DNA from: Gammaproteobacteria bacterium
GTDB lineage: Bacteria; Pseudomonadota; Gammaproteobacteria; Pseudomonadales; Azotimanducaceae
Length of the DNA: 60,175 bases
Assembly: GCA_030123805.1 (NCBI GenBank)
Contig: JASJXV010000003.1
Coordinates: 1 to 60,175 of the forward strand
Direction: 5' to 3'
Every line of letters starts with the position of its first letter. The first letter of the stretch is position 1. Made by a program: the position numbers and the translations under genes. Under the pieces are notes generated by a model that did no database searches, had not been told where the DNA came from, and was given only the letters and a program-made list of their open reading frames with translations. This document shows, piece by piece, positions 32,923 to 42,822 of the stretch.

Positions 32923-33530
32923 TCAGCCACCTTGCAATTTGTCAATGAAATTTCACCGCTAACGATTTTTGTAAGTGTCTCGACGTAGAAGTTGTGTTCT
33001 CTTTTCAAGACACGGGCTGCTAATGATTCTGCAGAATCGTTAGCAAGGACCTGAACTCTTGTTTGAGCGATGATTGGCCCGGTATCGTAGTTGCTATCAA
33101 CAAGATGTATGGTAACCCCTGTTTCCCGATCTCCGCTTTTCATAACAGCCTCGTGTACCCGTGAGCCATACATGCCTTTGCCGCCGAATTTAGGTAACAG
33201 TGCCGGGTGGATATTAATAATGCGTCCGGCATAATAACTCAGCATTTCGGGTCCGAGGCGCTTCATGTATCCCGCCATCACGACCAGACCCACGTGATAT
33301 TCCTGCAAGGTCGATACCATCGCACGATCAAGATCAGCCGGGTCCGGGTGGGTCACGCTGCTCAGATGATGAGTTGGAAGTTGAGCGGATCTTGCTCTTT
33401 GTAATGCCGGTGACTTACTGTTGTTGCTGATCACTACAGCAAGCTGAGACTGCAAAAGACCACTTTGACAGGCATCCAGAATAGCCTGGAAGTTGGTCCC
33501 GGTGTGTGAGGCGAGAATACCGAGTTTCAT
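32919..33530 (-). CDS. purN: phosphoribosylglycinamide formyltransferase
   Basis: 203 residues. The family signature is present: ASHTGTNFQAILDAC at the phosphate-binding loop, the catalytic pair Asn106 and His108 in RIINIHPALLPKF, and the catalytic Asp near 149 in VDSNYDTGPII. The segment KFGGKGMYGSRVHEAVMKSG fits the folate-binding part. It catalyses formyl transfer from 10-formyl-THF to GAR in purine synthesis. Coupled to the PRPP synthetase-like gene by ATGA, it makes sense as a nucleotide-supply unit. Confidence 0.95.
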   Translation of the reverse strand: MKLGILASHTGTNFQAILDACQSGLLQSQLAVVISNNSKSPALQRARSAQLPTHHLSSVTHPDPADLDRAMVSTLQEYHVGLVVMAGYMKRLGPEMLSYYAGRIINIHPALLPKFGGKGMYGSRVHEAVMKSGDRETGVTIHLVDSNYDTGPIIAQTRVQVLANDSAESLAARVLKREHNFYVETLTKIVSGEISLTNCKVAE

Positions 33531-33572
33531 AATAGTGATTCTAATAGTGATTCAACGCCGCAGATTTTAACA

Positions 33573-35084
33573 CTATTCGAAATTGAATTGGTCCCTGAGG
33601 AAATTTTTCTGCACTTTCCCCATTGTATTACGCGGCAAAGACGCCATGAAAACTACCTTTTTGGGAACCTTGAAATTAGCCAGGTTGCGTTTAAGTGACG
33701 AGATAATGTCAGTTTCAGTGATTGGATCTGGGCTGTCATCACGGACCACAATTGCCGCCACAGCCTCACCGAAGTCGGCATGGGCCAGACCTATGACTGC
33801 CGATTCCGTTACGCCCTCCATGCAGTCAATGATAGTTTCGATCTCTTTTGGATAGACGTTGAGACCACCGGTGATAATGAGGTCTTTACTGCGACCAACT
33901 ATGGATATGTATTGATCATTGTCCATCGTTGCCAGATCACCGGTCTTGAAAAAGCCATCGGCAGTAAATTCTTCTGCCGTTTTTTCTGGCATTCTCCAGT
34001 AGCCTTTAAACACGTTTTCTCCCCTGACCTGCAGTTGACCCGTGGCGCCATCCGCGACGGGATCAGCCTTATCGTTCACGATTCGTACCTCCACACCGTC
34101 CAGAACGGGTCCAACCGTTCCTGCCTTACGCATGCCGCTCAGTGGATTTGAGGTATTCATTCCGGTCTCAGTCATACCATAGCGTTCCAGAATCGTATGC
34201 CCTGAACGCTCCTGAAACTCGGTAAAAGTTTTCTCCAGTAATGGTGCTGAGCCGCTGGTAAAGAGGCGCATGTTGCTGCAGATGTGAGCCCGGAAATCCG
34301 TGTTGCCCAGCAAACGGGTATAGTGAGTCGGCACACCCATATAGACTGTAGACCTGGGTAATTCCCGGATAACAAGGTCGGTATCGAACTTGTCCAGAAA
34401 AATGATTTTACTCGCATTTAGAAGCGGCAGATGACAGCCGAGAAACAGTCCGTGAACGTGGTATAGTGGTAATGCGTGCAGCATGATGTCATCCTTCTGC
34501 CAGCCCCAGGCCCGGTGCAGCACGAGACCATTGCTTTGCAGATTGCCGTGGGTAATCATGGCGCCCTTTGGCTTTCCGGTGGTACCTGAAGTATAGAGAA
34601 TGACCGCGATATCGTCTTTTGTGCAAGTAACCGTTTCACCTTTTGAGTGTGTTGATCTTGCGGCATCTGTAAAACTGCCGGCACCGTGGGCATCGAGCGT
34701 TCGGACTTGTGGTATGTGTTTTTGTCGTGAGGCTATGCCGGATACTTGTTGCAATTTCCCGGGATCACAGATGACCATGCCGGGTTCGGCATCTGCCATA
34801 AAATATTCGAGTTCAGTCCGTGTGTAGCCTGTGTTCAGAGGCAGATAAATCAGGCCCGCTTGCAGACAACCGAGATAGAGGAAAAGGTTCTGAGGGCTCT
34901 TATGCACCTGTACCGCGACCCTGTCACCTTTGACCAAACCAGCCTGCCGTAGCGCATTGGCGCAGCGTCCGGCCTCTTCTTCCAGGTCTGCATAGCTGTG
35001 AGTCACGTGCTGTGTTTCAAGGCACGGCTGCGATCCGTCCCGGGGGAATTTTGACTGCAGCAGATTGTAAAAATTATCATTCAT
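33573..35084 (-). CDS. malonyl-CoA synthetase-like acyl-CoA ligase (MatB family)
   Basis: 503 residues of the ANL superfamily. AMP-binding motif ILYTSGTTGKPKGAMITHGNL near 165, then LERYGMTETGMNTSNPLSG, which is typical of MatB/AAE13, and GFFKTGDLATMD and GRSKDLIITGGLNVYPKEIE in the hinge region. The C-terminal catalytic Lys is in NTMGKVQK. The LGCLQAGLIYLPLNTGYTRTELEYF segment also fits malonate-CoA ligases. It activates a short dicarboxylate or related acid to the CoA ester in the cytosol. No malonyl-CoA decarboxylase is adjacent. It diverges from the PCu(A)C gene. Confidence 0.88.
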   Translation of the reverse strand: MNDNFYNLLQSKFPRDGSQPCLETQHVTHSYADLEEEAGRCANALRQAGLVKGDRVAVQVHKSPQNLFLYLGCLQAGLIYLPLNTGYTRTELEYFMADAEPGMVICDPGKLQQVSGIASRQKHIPQVRTLDAHGAGSFTDAARSTHSKGETVTCTKDDIAVILYTSGTTGKPKGAMITHGNLQSNGLVLHRAWGWQKDDIMLHALPLYHVHGLFLGCHLPLLNASKIIFLDKFDTDLVIRELPRSTVYMGVPTHYTRLLGNTDFRAHICSNMRLFTSGSAPLLEKTFTEFQERSGHTILERYGMTETGMNTSNPLSGMRKAGTVGPVLDGVEVRIVNDKADPVADGATGQLQVRGENVFKGYWRMPEKTAEEFTADGFFKTGDLATMDNDQYISIVGRSKDLIITGGLNVYPKEIETIIDCMEGVTESAVIGLAHADFGEAVAAIVVRDDSPDPITETDIISSLKRNLANFKVPKKVVFMASLPRNTMGKVQKNFLRDQFNFE

Positions 35085-35293
35085 AGACAGCGATCTGAAC
35101 GATCAGGAAATAACGACTCTTTTACGCTGGAGCCTGATGATAGTACATTGGATTTGAGAAGTAACCGGGCGCTCAATATTTTTTGTCGTGAGATCGATAG
35201 TGAATTGTGGGCAGGGGCGCTGAGCAGAACTTCTTTACCTGGCATCTGATCCCGAACTATGATTTATTACAGTCTCCCGGAGCGGGTGTCTAA

Positions 35294-35821
35294 ATGATGA
35301 CGAAAAACATGCAAGGTGGATCAATAGGTTATTTATGTGGCCTGGTGTGCATTGGCCTATGTTTTGCACTACTAGTGTACTCAACCAGCGATATGGCAAA
35401 TGCTCAGAATATCGATGCAGAGAGCGAGAAAACTGCGCCAGTGACGCTTGCACGAGCCTGGTCACCAGAGACAATCCCCGGACGCTCAAACAGCGTTGTG
35501 TATCTGGATATACAAAACAACAGCGATGAAATAATTCAATTAACGAGTGTCAGCAGCGACATTGCACGTTCAGCCAAACTGCATGAGTCCCTGCTGGTAG
35601 ATGGAATGATGAAAATGCAATCTGTGCCATCACTATCTATATCACCGGGCGAAAGGGTGTCACTCAAGCCCGGTGGTCTTCATTTGATGCTGATGGGCTT
35701 GAAGAAACCGTTAGCAGTTGGAGATTCTCACAGGCTCGTATTAGACTTCTCAAAGGGCCATACCATAGAGTTAGAGGTAACAGTTTTCCCCATATCCCAA
35801 CTATCGTTTCCCGATAATTAA
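35294..35821 (+). CDS. PCu(A)C copper chaperone
   Basis: 175 residues. A hydrophobic N-terminal segment (about 12-30) acts as signal or anchor. The copper-binding pattern H(M)-x10-M-x21-H-x-M is met exactly: His97, Met108, His130, Met132. These periplasmic proteins hold Cu(I) and pass it to the CuA/CuB sites of cytochrome oxidase, usually with a Sco protein. No sco gene is next to it. It is divergently transcribed from the acyl-CoA ligase with a 209-base gap. Confidence 0.92.
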   Translation: MMTKNMQGGSIGYLCGLVCIGLCFALLVYSTSDMANAQNIDAESEKTAPVTLARAWSPETIPGRSNSVVYLDIQNNSDEIIQLTSVSSDIARSAKLHESLLVDGMMKMQSVPSLSISPGERVSLKPGGLHLMLMGLKKPLAVGDSHRLVLDFSKGHTIELEVTVFPISQLSFPDN

Positions 35822-35834
35822 GGGGACAGTTTAC

Positions 35835-37007
35835 TTAATTACACTCGAACAGTAGCACCTTGTCATCCTTTAGTTGCTGAATTTCCGACTCAGAGAGACC
35901 CAGCCACTCGGTTAGTATTTGGTTCGTATGTTCACCCTGAAATGGCGCGCCAGCTCTTACACCACTTTTCGCATCAGAGTACCGGTAGGGTGATTGGGGC
36001 ACCTTACGGGTACCACCATTTCTGTCATCAATATCAACCAGACTTTTTCGATGTTTTACCGTGGGTGACATTGCAATGAATTCGGCGCTTGAATACAGTT
36101 CCCCCCAGGCTAGCTTTGCTTCATCGAGGGCCTGAACCAGTGATTCACGGGAATCGAATGAGGAAAAATAGTCTGTTACCTTTTCTCTACGCAAGCGGAA
36201 TTTCTCAGTTAATGGCGCACCCGCCGGTGTTGGATCGGTAAAATCATGTACTTTTACCAATTGTTTCCACACGTGTCTGAAGTCAGCGGCCATTACTATT
36301 GGGCCACCGACAGCATCGAATACCTCGCTAACGCCATTATCAGGAGTGTGCTCATCCAATACGAAGTGAGCATAATCATCGGTAACCAACATGGCCTCCA
36401 CCATCGCAACATCCAGATGCTGCCCCTTACCTGTGCGTTCTCGCATGTGCAGTGCCGCAAGCAATCCGACCAGACCGTGCAATCCGGATATCGTATCTGC
36501 GAACGACATGCAGAAATCTGTGGCTTTGTTATTTCCCTTTTCGGCTTGACGATCGGTGGCGCCAACTTCCCCGTGGATAATGGGTGCATAGGCTGCACGC
36601 TGGGACTCAGGTCCGGTCTGACCGAAACCCGAAATGGAAGTCATTATCAGACCAGGATTAATCTGCGATAGCGTTTCCCAATCTATTCCGAATCGTTGCA
36701 TGATCCCCGGGCGAAAATTCTCCAGGAGTATGTCCGTCTTCTCAACGAGTTGTTTCAGTAAAATTACTCCGCCATCTTTACGCAGATCGATACTGATATT
36801 TTGCTTACCCGCATTTTGTTGCGTGTAATAACCCGAGATTCCACTGATCTTCTTGCCCCAGATTCGCGAAATATCTCCCTCGGGGGGTTCAACTTTGACG
36901 ACTTCAGCTCCGAGATCGGCGAGCATCCGGCCGGCGAACGGACCTGCCAGTACTCTGGACAGATCAAGTACCCTGATACCATGCAGGGGGTATTCTGATT
37001 GAGACAC
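35835..37007 (-). CDS. class III CoA-transferase (CaiB/BaiF family)
   Basis: 390 residues. It opens with LHGIRVLDLSRVLAGPFAGRMLADLGAEVVKVEPP, the family signature, followed by NISIDLRKDGG, DILLENFRPGIMQRFGIDW and ISGFGQTGP. The catalytic Asp is in CMSFADTISGLHG near residue 170. It moves CoA between carboxylic acids through a glutamyl/aspartyl-CoA mixed intermediate; the acids are unknown. The start is GTG at 37007 with GAGGAAATAG upstream. Together with the ligase at 33573-35084 it points to organic-acid catabolism. Confidence 0.93.
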   Translation of the reverse strand: MSQSEYPLHGIRVLDLSRVLAGPFAGRMLADLGAEVVKVEPPEGDISRIWGKKISGISGYYTQQNAGKQNISIDLRKDGGVILLKQLVEKTDILLENFRPGIMQRFGIDWETLSQINPGLIMTSISGFGQTGPESQRAAYAPIIHGEVGATDRQAEKGNNKATDFCMSFADTISGLHGLVGLLAALHMRERTGKGQHLDVAMVEAMLVTDDYAHFVLDEHTPDNGVSEVFDAVGGPIVMAADFRHVWKQLVKVHDFTDPTPAGAPLTEKFRLRREKVTDYFSSFDSRESLVQALDEAKLAWGELYSSAEFIAMSPTVKHRKSLVDIDDRNGGTRKVPQSPYRYSDAKSGVRAGAPFQGEHTNQILTEWLGLSESEIQQLKDDKVLLFECN

Positions 37008-37043
37008 GACTATCTATTTCCTCTGGGACGGGTAAAACCCTGG

Positions 37044-37520
37044 TTATTGTGATTTTGCTTTTGCGGCCTTCTTGCGTTCAGCTGCGCGTTTCTGTTTTGC
37101 CTTCTCGGCAGCATCCTGTTTTTTTTGCCACTCTTTCTCAAATGCTGTCAAAGCCTTGGCTCTGGCCGTTAGCTTTTTCTCGAAAGGCCTGGCAGCTTTC
37201 AGTTTGTTTTCTGCAGTAGACATGATTTGCCGGGTTTCTTTCAACGCCTCACCCAGAACAATCGCGGCGGCTCTGGCCTTTTTTAGTTGATTTTGAGCAA
37301 CAATAGATCCTGTCTTGCTTGCATGAACTGTGGCTTTGGATGCCCTCACTCTCGCCTTGTCAAATCTTATGCCTATTCGCTGAGCGCTGTTCTTTGCCTG
37401 ATCGTATTCTTTCTGATGATTTGCAATATAGTTGTCCTTTGCCTTGGTAATCTTTGCGTGAAGTGCATGAAACTGCGCTTCTAATTCTTCAAATATATGG
37501 CTTTTGTTTTCGTTTGCCAT
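37044..37520 (-). CDS. lysine/alanine-rich coiled-coil protein
   Basis: 158 residues, very rich in Lys and Ala, with a long predicted helix or coiled coil across residues 10-135 and a C-terminal basic run (AAEKAKQKRAAERKKAAKAK). There is no signal or membrane segment. The composition resembles histone H1-like or AlgP-like nucleoid proteins and also small ribosome- or RNA-binding proteins. A specific function cannot be assigned. The ATG at 37520 has a strong GGAGAG upstream and lies next to the CoA-transferase gene on the same strand. Confidence 0.7.
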   Translation of the reverse strand: MANENKSHIFEELEAQFHALHAKITKAKDNYIANHQKEYDQAKNSAQRIGIRFDKARVRASKATVHASKTGSIVAQNQLKKARAAAIVLGEALKETRQIMSTAENKLKAARPFEKKLTARAKALTAFEKEWQKKQDAAEKAKQKRAAERKKAAKAKSQ

Positions 37521-37806
37521 AGTTACTCTCCAGTGAAACGGGATTACTCCAAATTGACCTCTATGGATTGTGTATTATTTCAGATTGTGGTGCCGGCCTC
37601 TACCTAGTTCATCCGTCAATGAACGAATCAGGAACAATTTCCATGATAAGATCTATATTTGGTTACTAATGGGACATTCCTGGTTGGGGTTCTTTTTATG
37701 CTGCTAGCTGTCGATTATAGAATTAACAATGGCAAGATACCTTCAATTTCGCGCATGGGACTAATGCAGAGCAGAGAGTTACATAGCTATCAAAATAAGA
37801 GAGGAT

Positions 37807-38259
37807 ATGGTGCAAGGATCAAATTGGTGTGTATTGGACGAGCAAGCATGCGAATTGGCTGACTATGGGAAGAGAAGACTGGATGGCAAGGTCGCTTATC
37901 TGGCAACCATAAAGGCGGATGGTCGTCCCCGTGCGCACCCTGTTACACCGATAATAGGAGAAGGTCATTGCTTTATTTTTATGGAGCCCACCTCACCGAA
38001 AGCTAATGATCTCATTAACAATGGATGGTATTGCCTTCACTGCAGCATGAGCAATAGCTCCGGAAGCAGCGGTGAGTTTCAGATATCAGGTGATGCCTGT
38101 CTTGTGGAAGACAAAAACCTGAGAGCAGTGGCTGAAGAATTATCCATCTTCAAACACTCGGATCGCTTCCTGCTTTTTGAACTGTATGTTACAGCAGCCG
38201 TGTCAAAGAGTTACAGAGGTGGACGTCCACATCGTCAATGGTGGCCAGCGCATGATTAA
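37807..38259 (+). CDS. PNPOx-like flavin-binding-fold protein
   Basis: 150 residues. KVAYLATIKADGRPRAHPVTPIIGEGHCFIFMEPTSPKANDL shows the split-barrel fold of the pyridoxamine 5'-phosphate oxidase-like superfamily (first strands and the SPKANDL phosphate-binding segment). It lacks the C-terminal PLP-enzyme motif of true PdxH. Members bind FMN, F420 or heme, and the cofactor cannot be told here. AGAGAGGAT precedes the ATG. It converges with the BON-domain gene. Confidence 0.75.
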   Translation: MVQGSNWCVLDEQACELADYGKRRLDGKVAYLATIKADGRPRAHPVTPIIGEGHCFIFMEPTSPKANDLINNGWYCLHCSMSNSSGSSGEFQISGDACLVEDKNLRAVAEELSIFKHSDRFLLFELYVTAAVSKSYRGGRPHRQWWPAHD

Positions 38260-38310
38260 CAAGCTATTCTCGTGCTCCGACGGGGCCGCCTTCGGATCCC
38301 GGTCAGCCTC

Positions 38311-38685
38311 CTAGTATGATCTGTCTTTTATTTCAACCCCGACAATCTTCAATCGGGAGTCAACTGATTTCACCCCTTTGATTGCAGCTGCAATCTCTTC
38401 AGCTAATTTGTATTCTGCCTGGTTTTCCACATGGCCATGTAATATGACCAGGTTTTCAAAAGTATCCACATTAATATCCCAGGCACGAATCGTGTTGTTC
38501 CTTATCAGTGCGGCTTTTACACTGGCCGTGATCTTCACGTCTGTAGCGACCTGTGCCATTGAACGACTATCTTTGCCGAGCTGGTATCCACCCATTGCAG
38601 CTCCGCCGATTACAGCAGCAACGCATCCGGAAAGTAGCAATAGAGACAGGCTGACTAATAGTATTGATCGTGTGCCCTGGTGCAT
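38311..38685 (-). CDS. BON-domain lipoprotein
   Basis: 124 residues. The signal peptide ends in LLLLSGC (lipobox, Cys near residue 21), followed by a Gly-rich linker and a single BON domain (ATDVKITASVKAALIRNNTIRAWDINVDTFENLVILHGHV). BON domains bind phospholipid or support envelope integrity, as in OsmY/DolP. DolP (YraP) has two BON domains, this protein one. It probably sits in the outer membrane facing the periplasm. Confidence 0.85.
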   Translation of the reverse strand: MHQGTRSILLVSLSLLLLSGCVAAVIGGAAMGGYQLGKDSRSMAQVATDVKITASVKAALIRNNTIRAWDINVDTFENLVILHGHVENQAEYKLAEEIAAAIKGVKSVDSRLKIVGVEIKDRSY

Positions 38686-38778
38686 AGATTGATTCCCCTG
38701 GGTTGTTTTTTAATAAAGTGAGATCTTGCCATTTTAAGGAGCTGGTAACTACCTGGTTGTTTGACATTCAACAAACAC

Positions 38779-40662
38779 TCATTTCTGTGGTATGAGTCGC
38801 GTTGAGTCCGTTTGCCTTTTCCTATCCATAATCCATTCATTTACTACAGTTTCCAGTAGTGCCAGAGGTAGTGGACCATTGGCCAGCACGATTTGATGAT
38901 ATTCGCGGATATCGAAATCTTCACCCAGATCGTCGCGCGCCTTTTTTTGCAACTCGAGAAATTTCAGCATACCTATTTTGTAAGCTGTTGCCTGACCTGG
39001 TCTGACAATATAGCGCTCAACGGCTTTAACATTCTGATTATGAGCACTCGGAGTATTGCGATCCAGATACGCAATGGCTTGCTGACGAGTCCACCGTTTC
39101 CAATGGATACCTGTGTCAGTTACCAGCCTGCATGCGCGCCCCAACTCCCTGGCTAAACGACCGAAATCCGAGTAGTGATCTGAGTAGAGACCTATCTGTT
39201 TTGGCATGTACTCCATATACAACCCCCAGCCTTCGACATATGCGGTGTAACTTCCGAAGCGTCGGAAATCGGGAAGGTTGTCCAGTTTCTGTGCTAGAGA
39301 GCGTTGCAGATGATGACCCGGGATACCTTCATGGTATGCTCGTGCTTCCAGTTCATATATGGGTACTTCGCTCATATCGTACAGGTTGACATAAAAAATC
39401 CCGGGACGTGAACCGTCGACTGCCGGTGCGCTGTAAAATGCTGCTCCTGCTGATCTTTCACGGAAAGACTCCACGGCCTTGACGATCAAGTCAGAATTTG
39501 GTCCATCGAAGAACAGTTCATCCAGCCGCTCATTCATCCCTGACAGAATATCAACAGCCATGGATAAGTAGGCTTGTTTTCCCTGTTCGGTGTTCGTGAA
39601 ATAAAAACGGGAGTCTTCCCGCAGATAATTGAAGAATGCGTGCAGATCACCATCGAAATGGTCGCGTTTGATAATTTCCTGCATTTCTGCGTGGATTCGA
39701 TCCACCTCCGCCAGACCAATATTGTGAATCTGTTCAGGGGTCATATCAGTGGTAGTATAGAACCGCAGTTGCTGCCGATAGAATTCATCACCATCAGGAA
39801 GCTTCCAGACGCCAGCTTCATTGGTTGCTTTTTTGTCAAGTTCCAGCAGATAGTCTATCAGCGCGGAATAGGCTGGCTGTATGGATTGGATCATGGCAGT
39901 AGACGCGTCTGCCAGTAGTTGCTGCTTTTTCCCATCAATCAACCCCAACTTGCTTACTTTAATCTTGAAGTCTTTCAGAAGCACGCTGTCTGTTTCTGAA
40001 AAATCAAACGGGCGACCTGCGAGGATATTGCGACTATCGGCGATAACGTAAGGAATGATAAATTTCGGTAGTATTATTCCCAGCTTCTCCCGCATTTTCA
40101 GATTAACTATCAGTTGCTCGATCAAATCCTGCGCGCTTTCAAGTCTGGCGATATATGCTTCCAGGTCAGAAACGGACGATGATGGGTGAATGTTGATCAG
40201 AAATGATGGGACCCTGGCTTGAAGGCCATTGGATTGGTTCACCGGATAATTGTGGAATCTGAAGCGATATCCCTGATTGGTCAGTGCAGTATTGTAAGCA
40301 TACAATTCGTAGCTGAGTTTGTTCTGCCTGTTAAGCTGATTGTAGTCAACATCATTGCTGATCCTATGCCACCAGGAATTGGTAGCAGCCAGCGATGCCT
40401 CAAGGTACTCGGCTGATCTGTCGGTCCACCGATGATTGTTATCCTTTATCCCAAGGTAGGTTTGACGTTCCGGTGACCTGGCAATCATCTCACCAAATGC
40501 CTGTTGAAACAAATGTTCGGCAATCGTGTTTTCCAATTGTGGAATCAATTCTCTGGCATCAGGATTGGCAATCTGATGGCTGACAGTTTGTCCGCGTGAG
40601 GTGCAGCTCTGCAGTAAGCAGAGCAATGTTGTTACAAGGAACGCATTGAAAAACAACCTCAT
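38779..40662 (-). CDS. DUF885 zinc metallopeptidase-like lipoprotein
   Basis: 627 residues. An N-terminal lipobox (LLCLLQSC, Cys near 20) precedes a large helical catalytic domain with HEGIPGHH near residue 453, the thermolysin-type HExxH-like zinc motif variant of DUF885 proteins (H-E-G-x-P-G-H-H). Other conserved pieces are RPGIFYVNLYDMSEVPIYELEARAYHEG and RPGQATAYKIG. It probably degrades peptides in the periplasm or at the outer membrane. The ATG follows GGAGCCCTTA. It is divergent from the serine hydrolase gene. Confidence 0.88.
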   Translation of the reverse strand: MRLFFNAFLVTTLLCLLQSCTSRGQTVSHQIANPDARELIPQLENTIAEHLFQQAFGEMIARSPERQTYLGIKDNNHRWTDRSAEYLEASLAATNSWWHRISNDVDYNQLNRQNKLSYELYAYNTALTNQGYRFRFHNYPVNQSNGLQARVPSFLINIHPSSSVSDLEAYIARLESAQDLIEQLIVNLKMREKLGIILPKFIIPYVIADSRNILAGRPFDFSETDSVLLKDFKIKVSKLGLIDGKKQQLLADASTAMIQSIQPAYSALIDYLLELDKKATNEAGVWKLPDGDEFYRQQLRFYTTTDMTPEQIHNIGLAEVDRIHAEMQEIIKRDHFDGDLHAFFNYLREDSRFYFTNTEQGKQAYLSMAVDILSGMNERLDELFFDGPNSDLIVKAVESFRERSAGAAFYSAPAVDGSRPGIFYVNLYDMSEVPIYELEARAYHEGIPGHHLQRSLAQKLDNLPDFRRFGSYTAYVEGWGLYMEYMPKQIGLYSDHYSDFGRLARELGRACRLVTDTGIHWKRWTRQQAIAYLDRNTPSAHNQNVKAVERYIVRPGQATAYKIGMLKFLELQKKARDDLGEDFDIREYHQIVLANGPLPLALLETVVNEWIMDRKRQTDSTRLIPQK

Positions 40663-40829
40663 TAAGGGCTCCTGTAAAGGTGTAGATCATGATTTGTTTC
40701 GGACTATATGCAGAACAACGCTTAGACATCAAGAAGAACCCCTTGTTGCAAGACAATCTACCAGGATTTGATTATTATCCTTGTTGCGTATTTTTCTTAA
40801 CAAATAAGCAGTGCCCGGGAGTAACAGTA

Positions 40830-42056
40830 ATGGCAGTAAAACCCGAACAGGTTGGACTTTCAGAAGAGCGTTTGACAAGAATAACAAGTCACTTGCAGCG
40901 TAGATATATAACGCCGCAGAAGATTATGGGGTGTTCCACTCTGGTGGCGCGTAGAGGTGAGATAGTCTATCGCACTGATCTTGGGAAAATGGACATCGAA
41001 AGAGACAAAGAACTGGCAGCAGACACTATCTTTCGAATCTATTCGATGTCCAAGCCAATCACTTCCGTTGCCTTGATGATGCTGTATGAACAAGGACACT
41101 TTCAATTGGCTGACCCCGTATACAAGTATATTCCGCAGTGGCGGGACCTGCAGGTTTACACAGCGGGAGAATATCCTGATTTCCAGACCAGACCCGTTAC
41201 ACGACATATGACCGTGAGAGATCTTCTCAGCCATCAGGCAGGGCTTACCTATGGTTTTGAAGGACCGGAACAGTCAGCCCTGGATACCGCATACCAGAAA
41301 CTGAAGGTTCACACTAGCGGCAGCGAGGATACACTGCAGGACATGGTCGACAAAATGGCCCGGTTACCACTGGAATATTCGCCTGGAACTGCATGGAAGT
41401 ATTCCATGGCAACAGATGTATGTGGCTATCTGGTAGAAATATTGTCAGGTATGACGCTGACAGAGTTTTTCAGGCAGAACATATTTGAACCGCTGGGTAT
41501 GGTTGATACCGGATTCACTGTGCCATCAGATCAAGTGCATAGATTTGCGGCTAACTATCATCGCCGCAGTGACAAAACGCTGGCCTTGGAAGATGATCCG
41601 GAGACCAGTAAGTATCTGAAACCACAGACGTTTTTCTCGGGTGGGGGCGGACTCGTATCGACCATGACGGACTATTACCGATTTTGCCAGATGCTGCTGA
41701 ATGGCGGAGAACTGGATGGCCGCAGACTGCTTGGACCACGAACTATCGCCTTGATGACCAGGAATCATTTGACCGATGGTAAGGATTTGACCCAAATGGC
41801 GCAGGATGGCTTCTCGGAAACTACTAATGACGGTATCGGTTTTGGATTGGGCTTCGCGTCGGTAATTGATCCGGTGATCGCCCAGGCGATAGGGTCGCCG
41901 GGTGAATACTATTGGGGAGGTGCAGCCAGTACGATATTCTGGATTGACCCAACTGAAGAACTTGTGGTGATCCACATGACCCAATTGATGCCGTCGGGAA
42001 CATTTAATTTCAGAGGACAACTAAAATCAATTATCTATCCTGCCATCATCGATTAG
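40830..42056 (+). CDS. beta-lactamase-fold serine hydrolase (EstB-like)
   Basis: About 408 residues from the ATG at 40830, which has GGGAG upstream; the frame is open to 40689 without good initiation. The SxxK nucleophile motif is in RIYSMSKPITSVALM (near residue 72). A class C-like WKYSMATDVCGYLVE supplies the Tyr, and FSGGGGLVSTMTDYYRF with a C-terminal YYWGGAASTIFWIDP segment completes the family pattern. Such proteins are esterases or D-aminopeptidase-like; no signal peptide is present, so it acts in the cytosol. Substrate unknown. Confidence 0.88.
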   Translation: MAVKPEQVGLSEERLTRITSHLQRRYITPQKIMGCSTLVARRGEIVYRTDLGKMDIERDKELAADTIFRIYSMSKPITSVALMMLYEQGHFQLADPVYKYIPQWRDLQVYTAGEYPDFQTRPVTRHMTVRDLLSHQAGLTYGFEGPEQSALDTAYQKLKVHTSGSEDTLQDMVDKMARLPLEYSPGTAWKYSMATDVCGYLVEILSGMTLTEFFRQNIFEPLGMVDTGFTVPSDQVHRFAANYHRRSDKTLALEDDPETSKYLKPQTFFSGGGGLVSTMTDYYRFCQMLLNGGELDGRRLLGPRTIALMTRNHLTDGKDLTQMAQDGFSETTNDGIGFGLGFASVIDPVIAQAIGSPGEYYWGGAASTIFWIDPTEELVVIHMTQLMPSGTFNFRGQLKSIIYPAIID

Positions 42057-42094
42057 GTTTCCATTTCGGATACCTGTAGGGAGGATTTGCGGAT

Positions 42095-42763
42095 ATGGAA
42101 TCATTTGACGAGATATATGCACGTGCGGTGGAAAATAAGGGCGGTGTTGATGCATTGGAAGAGATACTGCCAACCGCAAAATCAGCGCGAGAGTTAGAAA
42201 AGATCCCCAATGACAGATTCTTGTCTGAAATGACCAGGTGTATTTTCAGAGCCGGATTTGTCTGGAAGGTGGTTGAAAACAAGTGGCCTGATTTTGAGCA
42301 CGCATTCAGGCAGTTCAACCCAAAGGTAAATGCGGCTATGTCTGATGAATTTCTGGAGCAATTGGCTTCTGATGCCTCAATCGTCAGAAACTACCGGAAG
42401 ATAGAATCCGTCAGAGACAATGCTCGCTTTGTGTTGGAGATCTCTGATGAATTTGGCAGTTTTGGCAAATTTATCGGACAGTGGCCGCGGGATGATATGA
42501 TCGGATTATTTGCACTGCTGAAGAAGCGGGGTAAGCGATTAGGTGGCCATACGGGGCAGTATTTCCTGCGTTTTATGGGAAAGGACACCTTTATTTTCAG
42601 TAAAGATGTGGTCAAGGTGCTTGTGAGTCAGGCAGTGGTGGCCAAGGAACCCACCAGCCAGAGAGACTTGAAATCGGTACAGCAGGCGTTCAATCAATGG
42701 CATCAGGAAACCGGTCGACCCTTCTGCCAGATCAGCCGGATCATGGCAGCTGCGGTGGGTTAG
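42095..42763 (+). CDS. DNA-3-methyladenine glycosylase I-like protein (Tag family)
   Basis: 222 residues. The sequence shows the HhH-GPD-related Tag fold (SEMTRCIFRAGFVWKVVENKWPDFEHAF, then ASDASIVRNYRKIESVRDNARFVLEI), matching the segment in which Tag locates new lesions and inserts its base. The N-terminal Cys and the C-terminal His/Cys zinc set of E. coli Tag are not evident, so it is a divergent member. AGGGAGG lies 11 bases before the ATG. It follows the serine hydrolase by 39 bases. It adds to the Ada-AlkA/Ogt repair set elsewhere in the window. Confidence 0.78.
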   Translation: MESFDEIYARAVENKGGVDALEEILPTAKSARELEKIPNDRFLSEMTRCIFRAGFVWKVVENKWPDFEHAFRQFNPKVNAAMSDEFLEQLASDASIVRNYRKIESVRDNARFVLEISDEFGSFGKFIGQWPRDDMIGLFALLKKRGKRLGGHTGQYFLRFMGKDTFIFSKDVVKVLVSQAVVAKEPTSQRDLKSVQQAFNQWHQETGRPFCQISRIMAAAVG

Positions 42764-42822
42764 CCCGGATGTTTCATGACAGATAAAGACCTTTATACGC
42801 CGATCTTGTGGAATATGCAGGT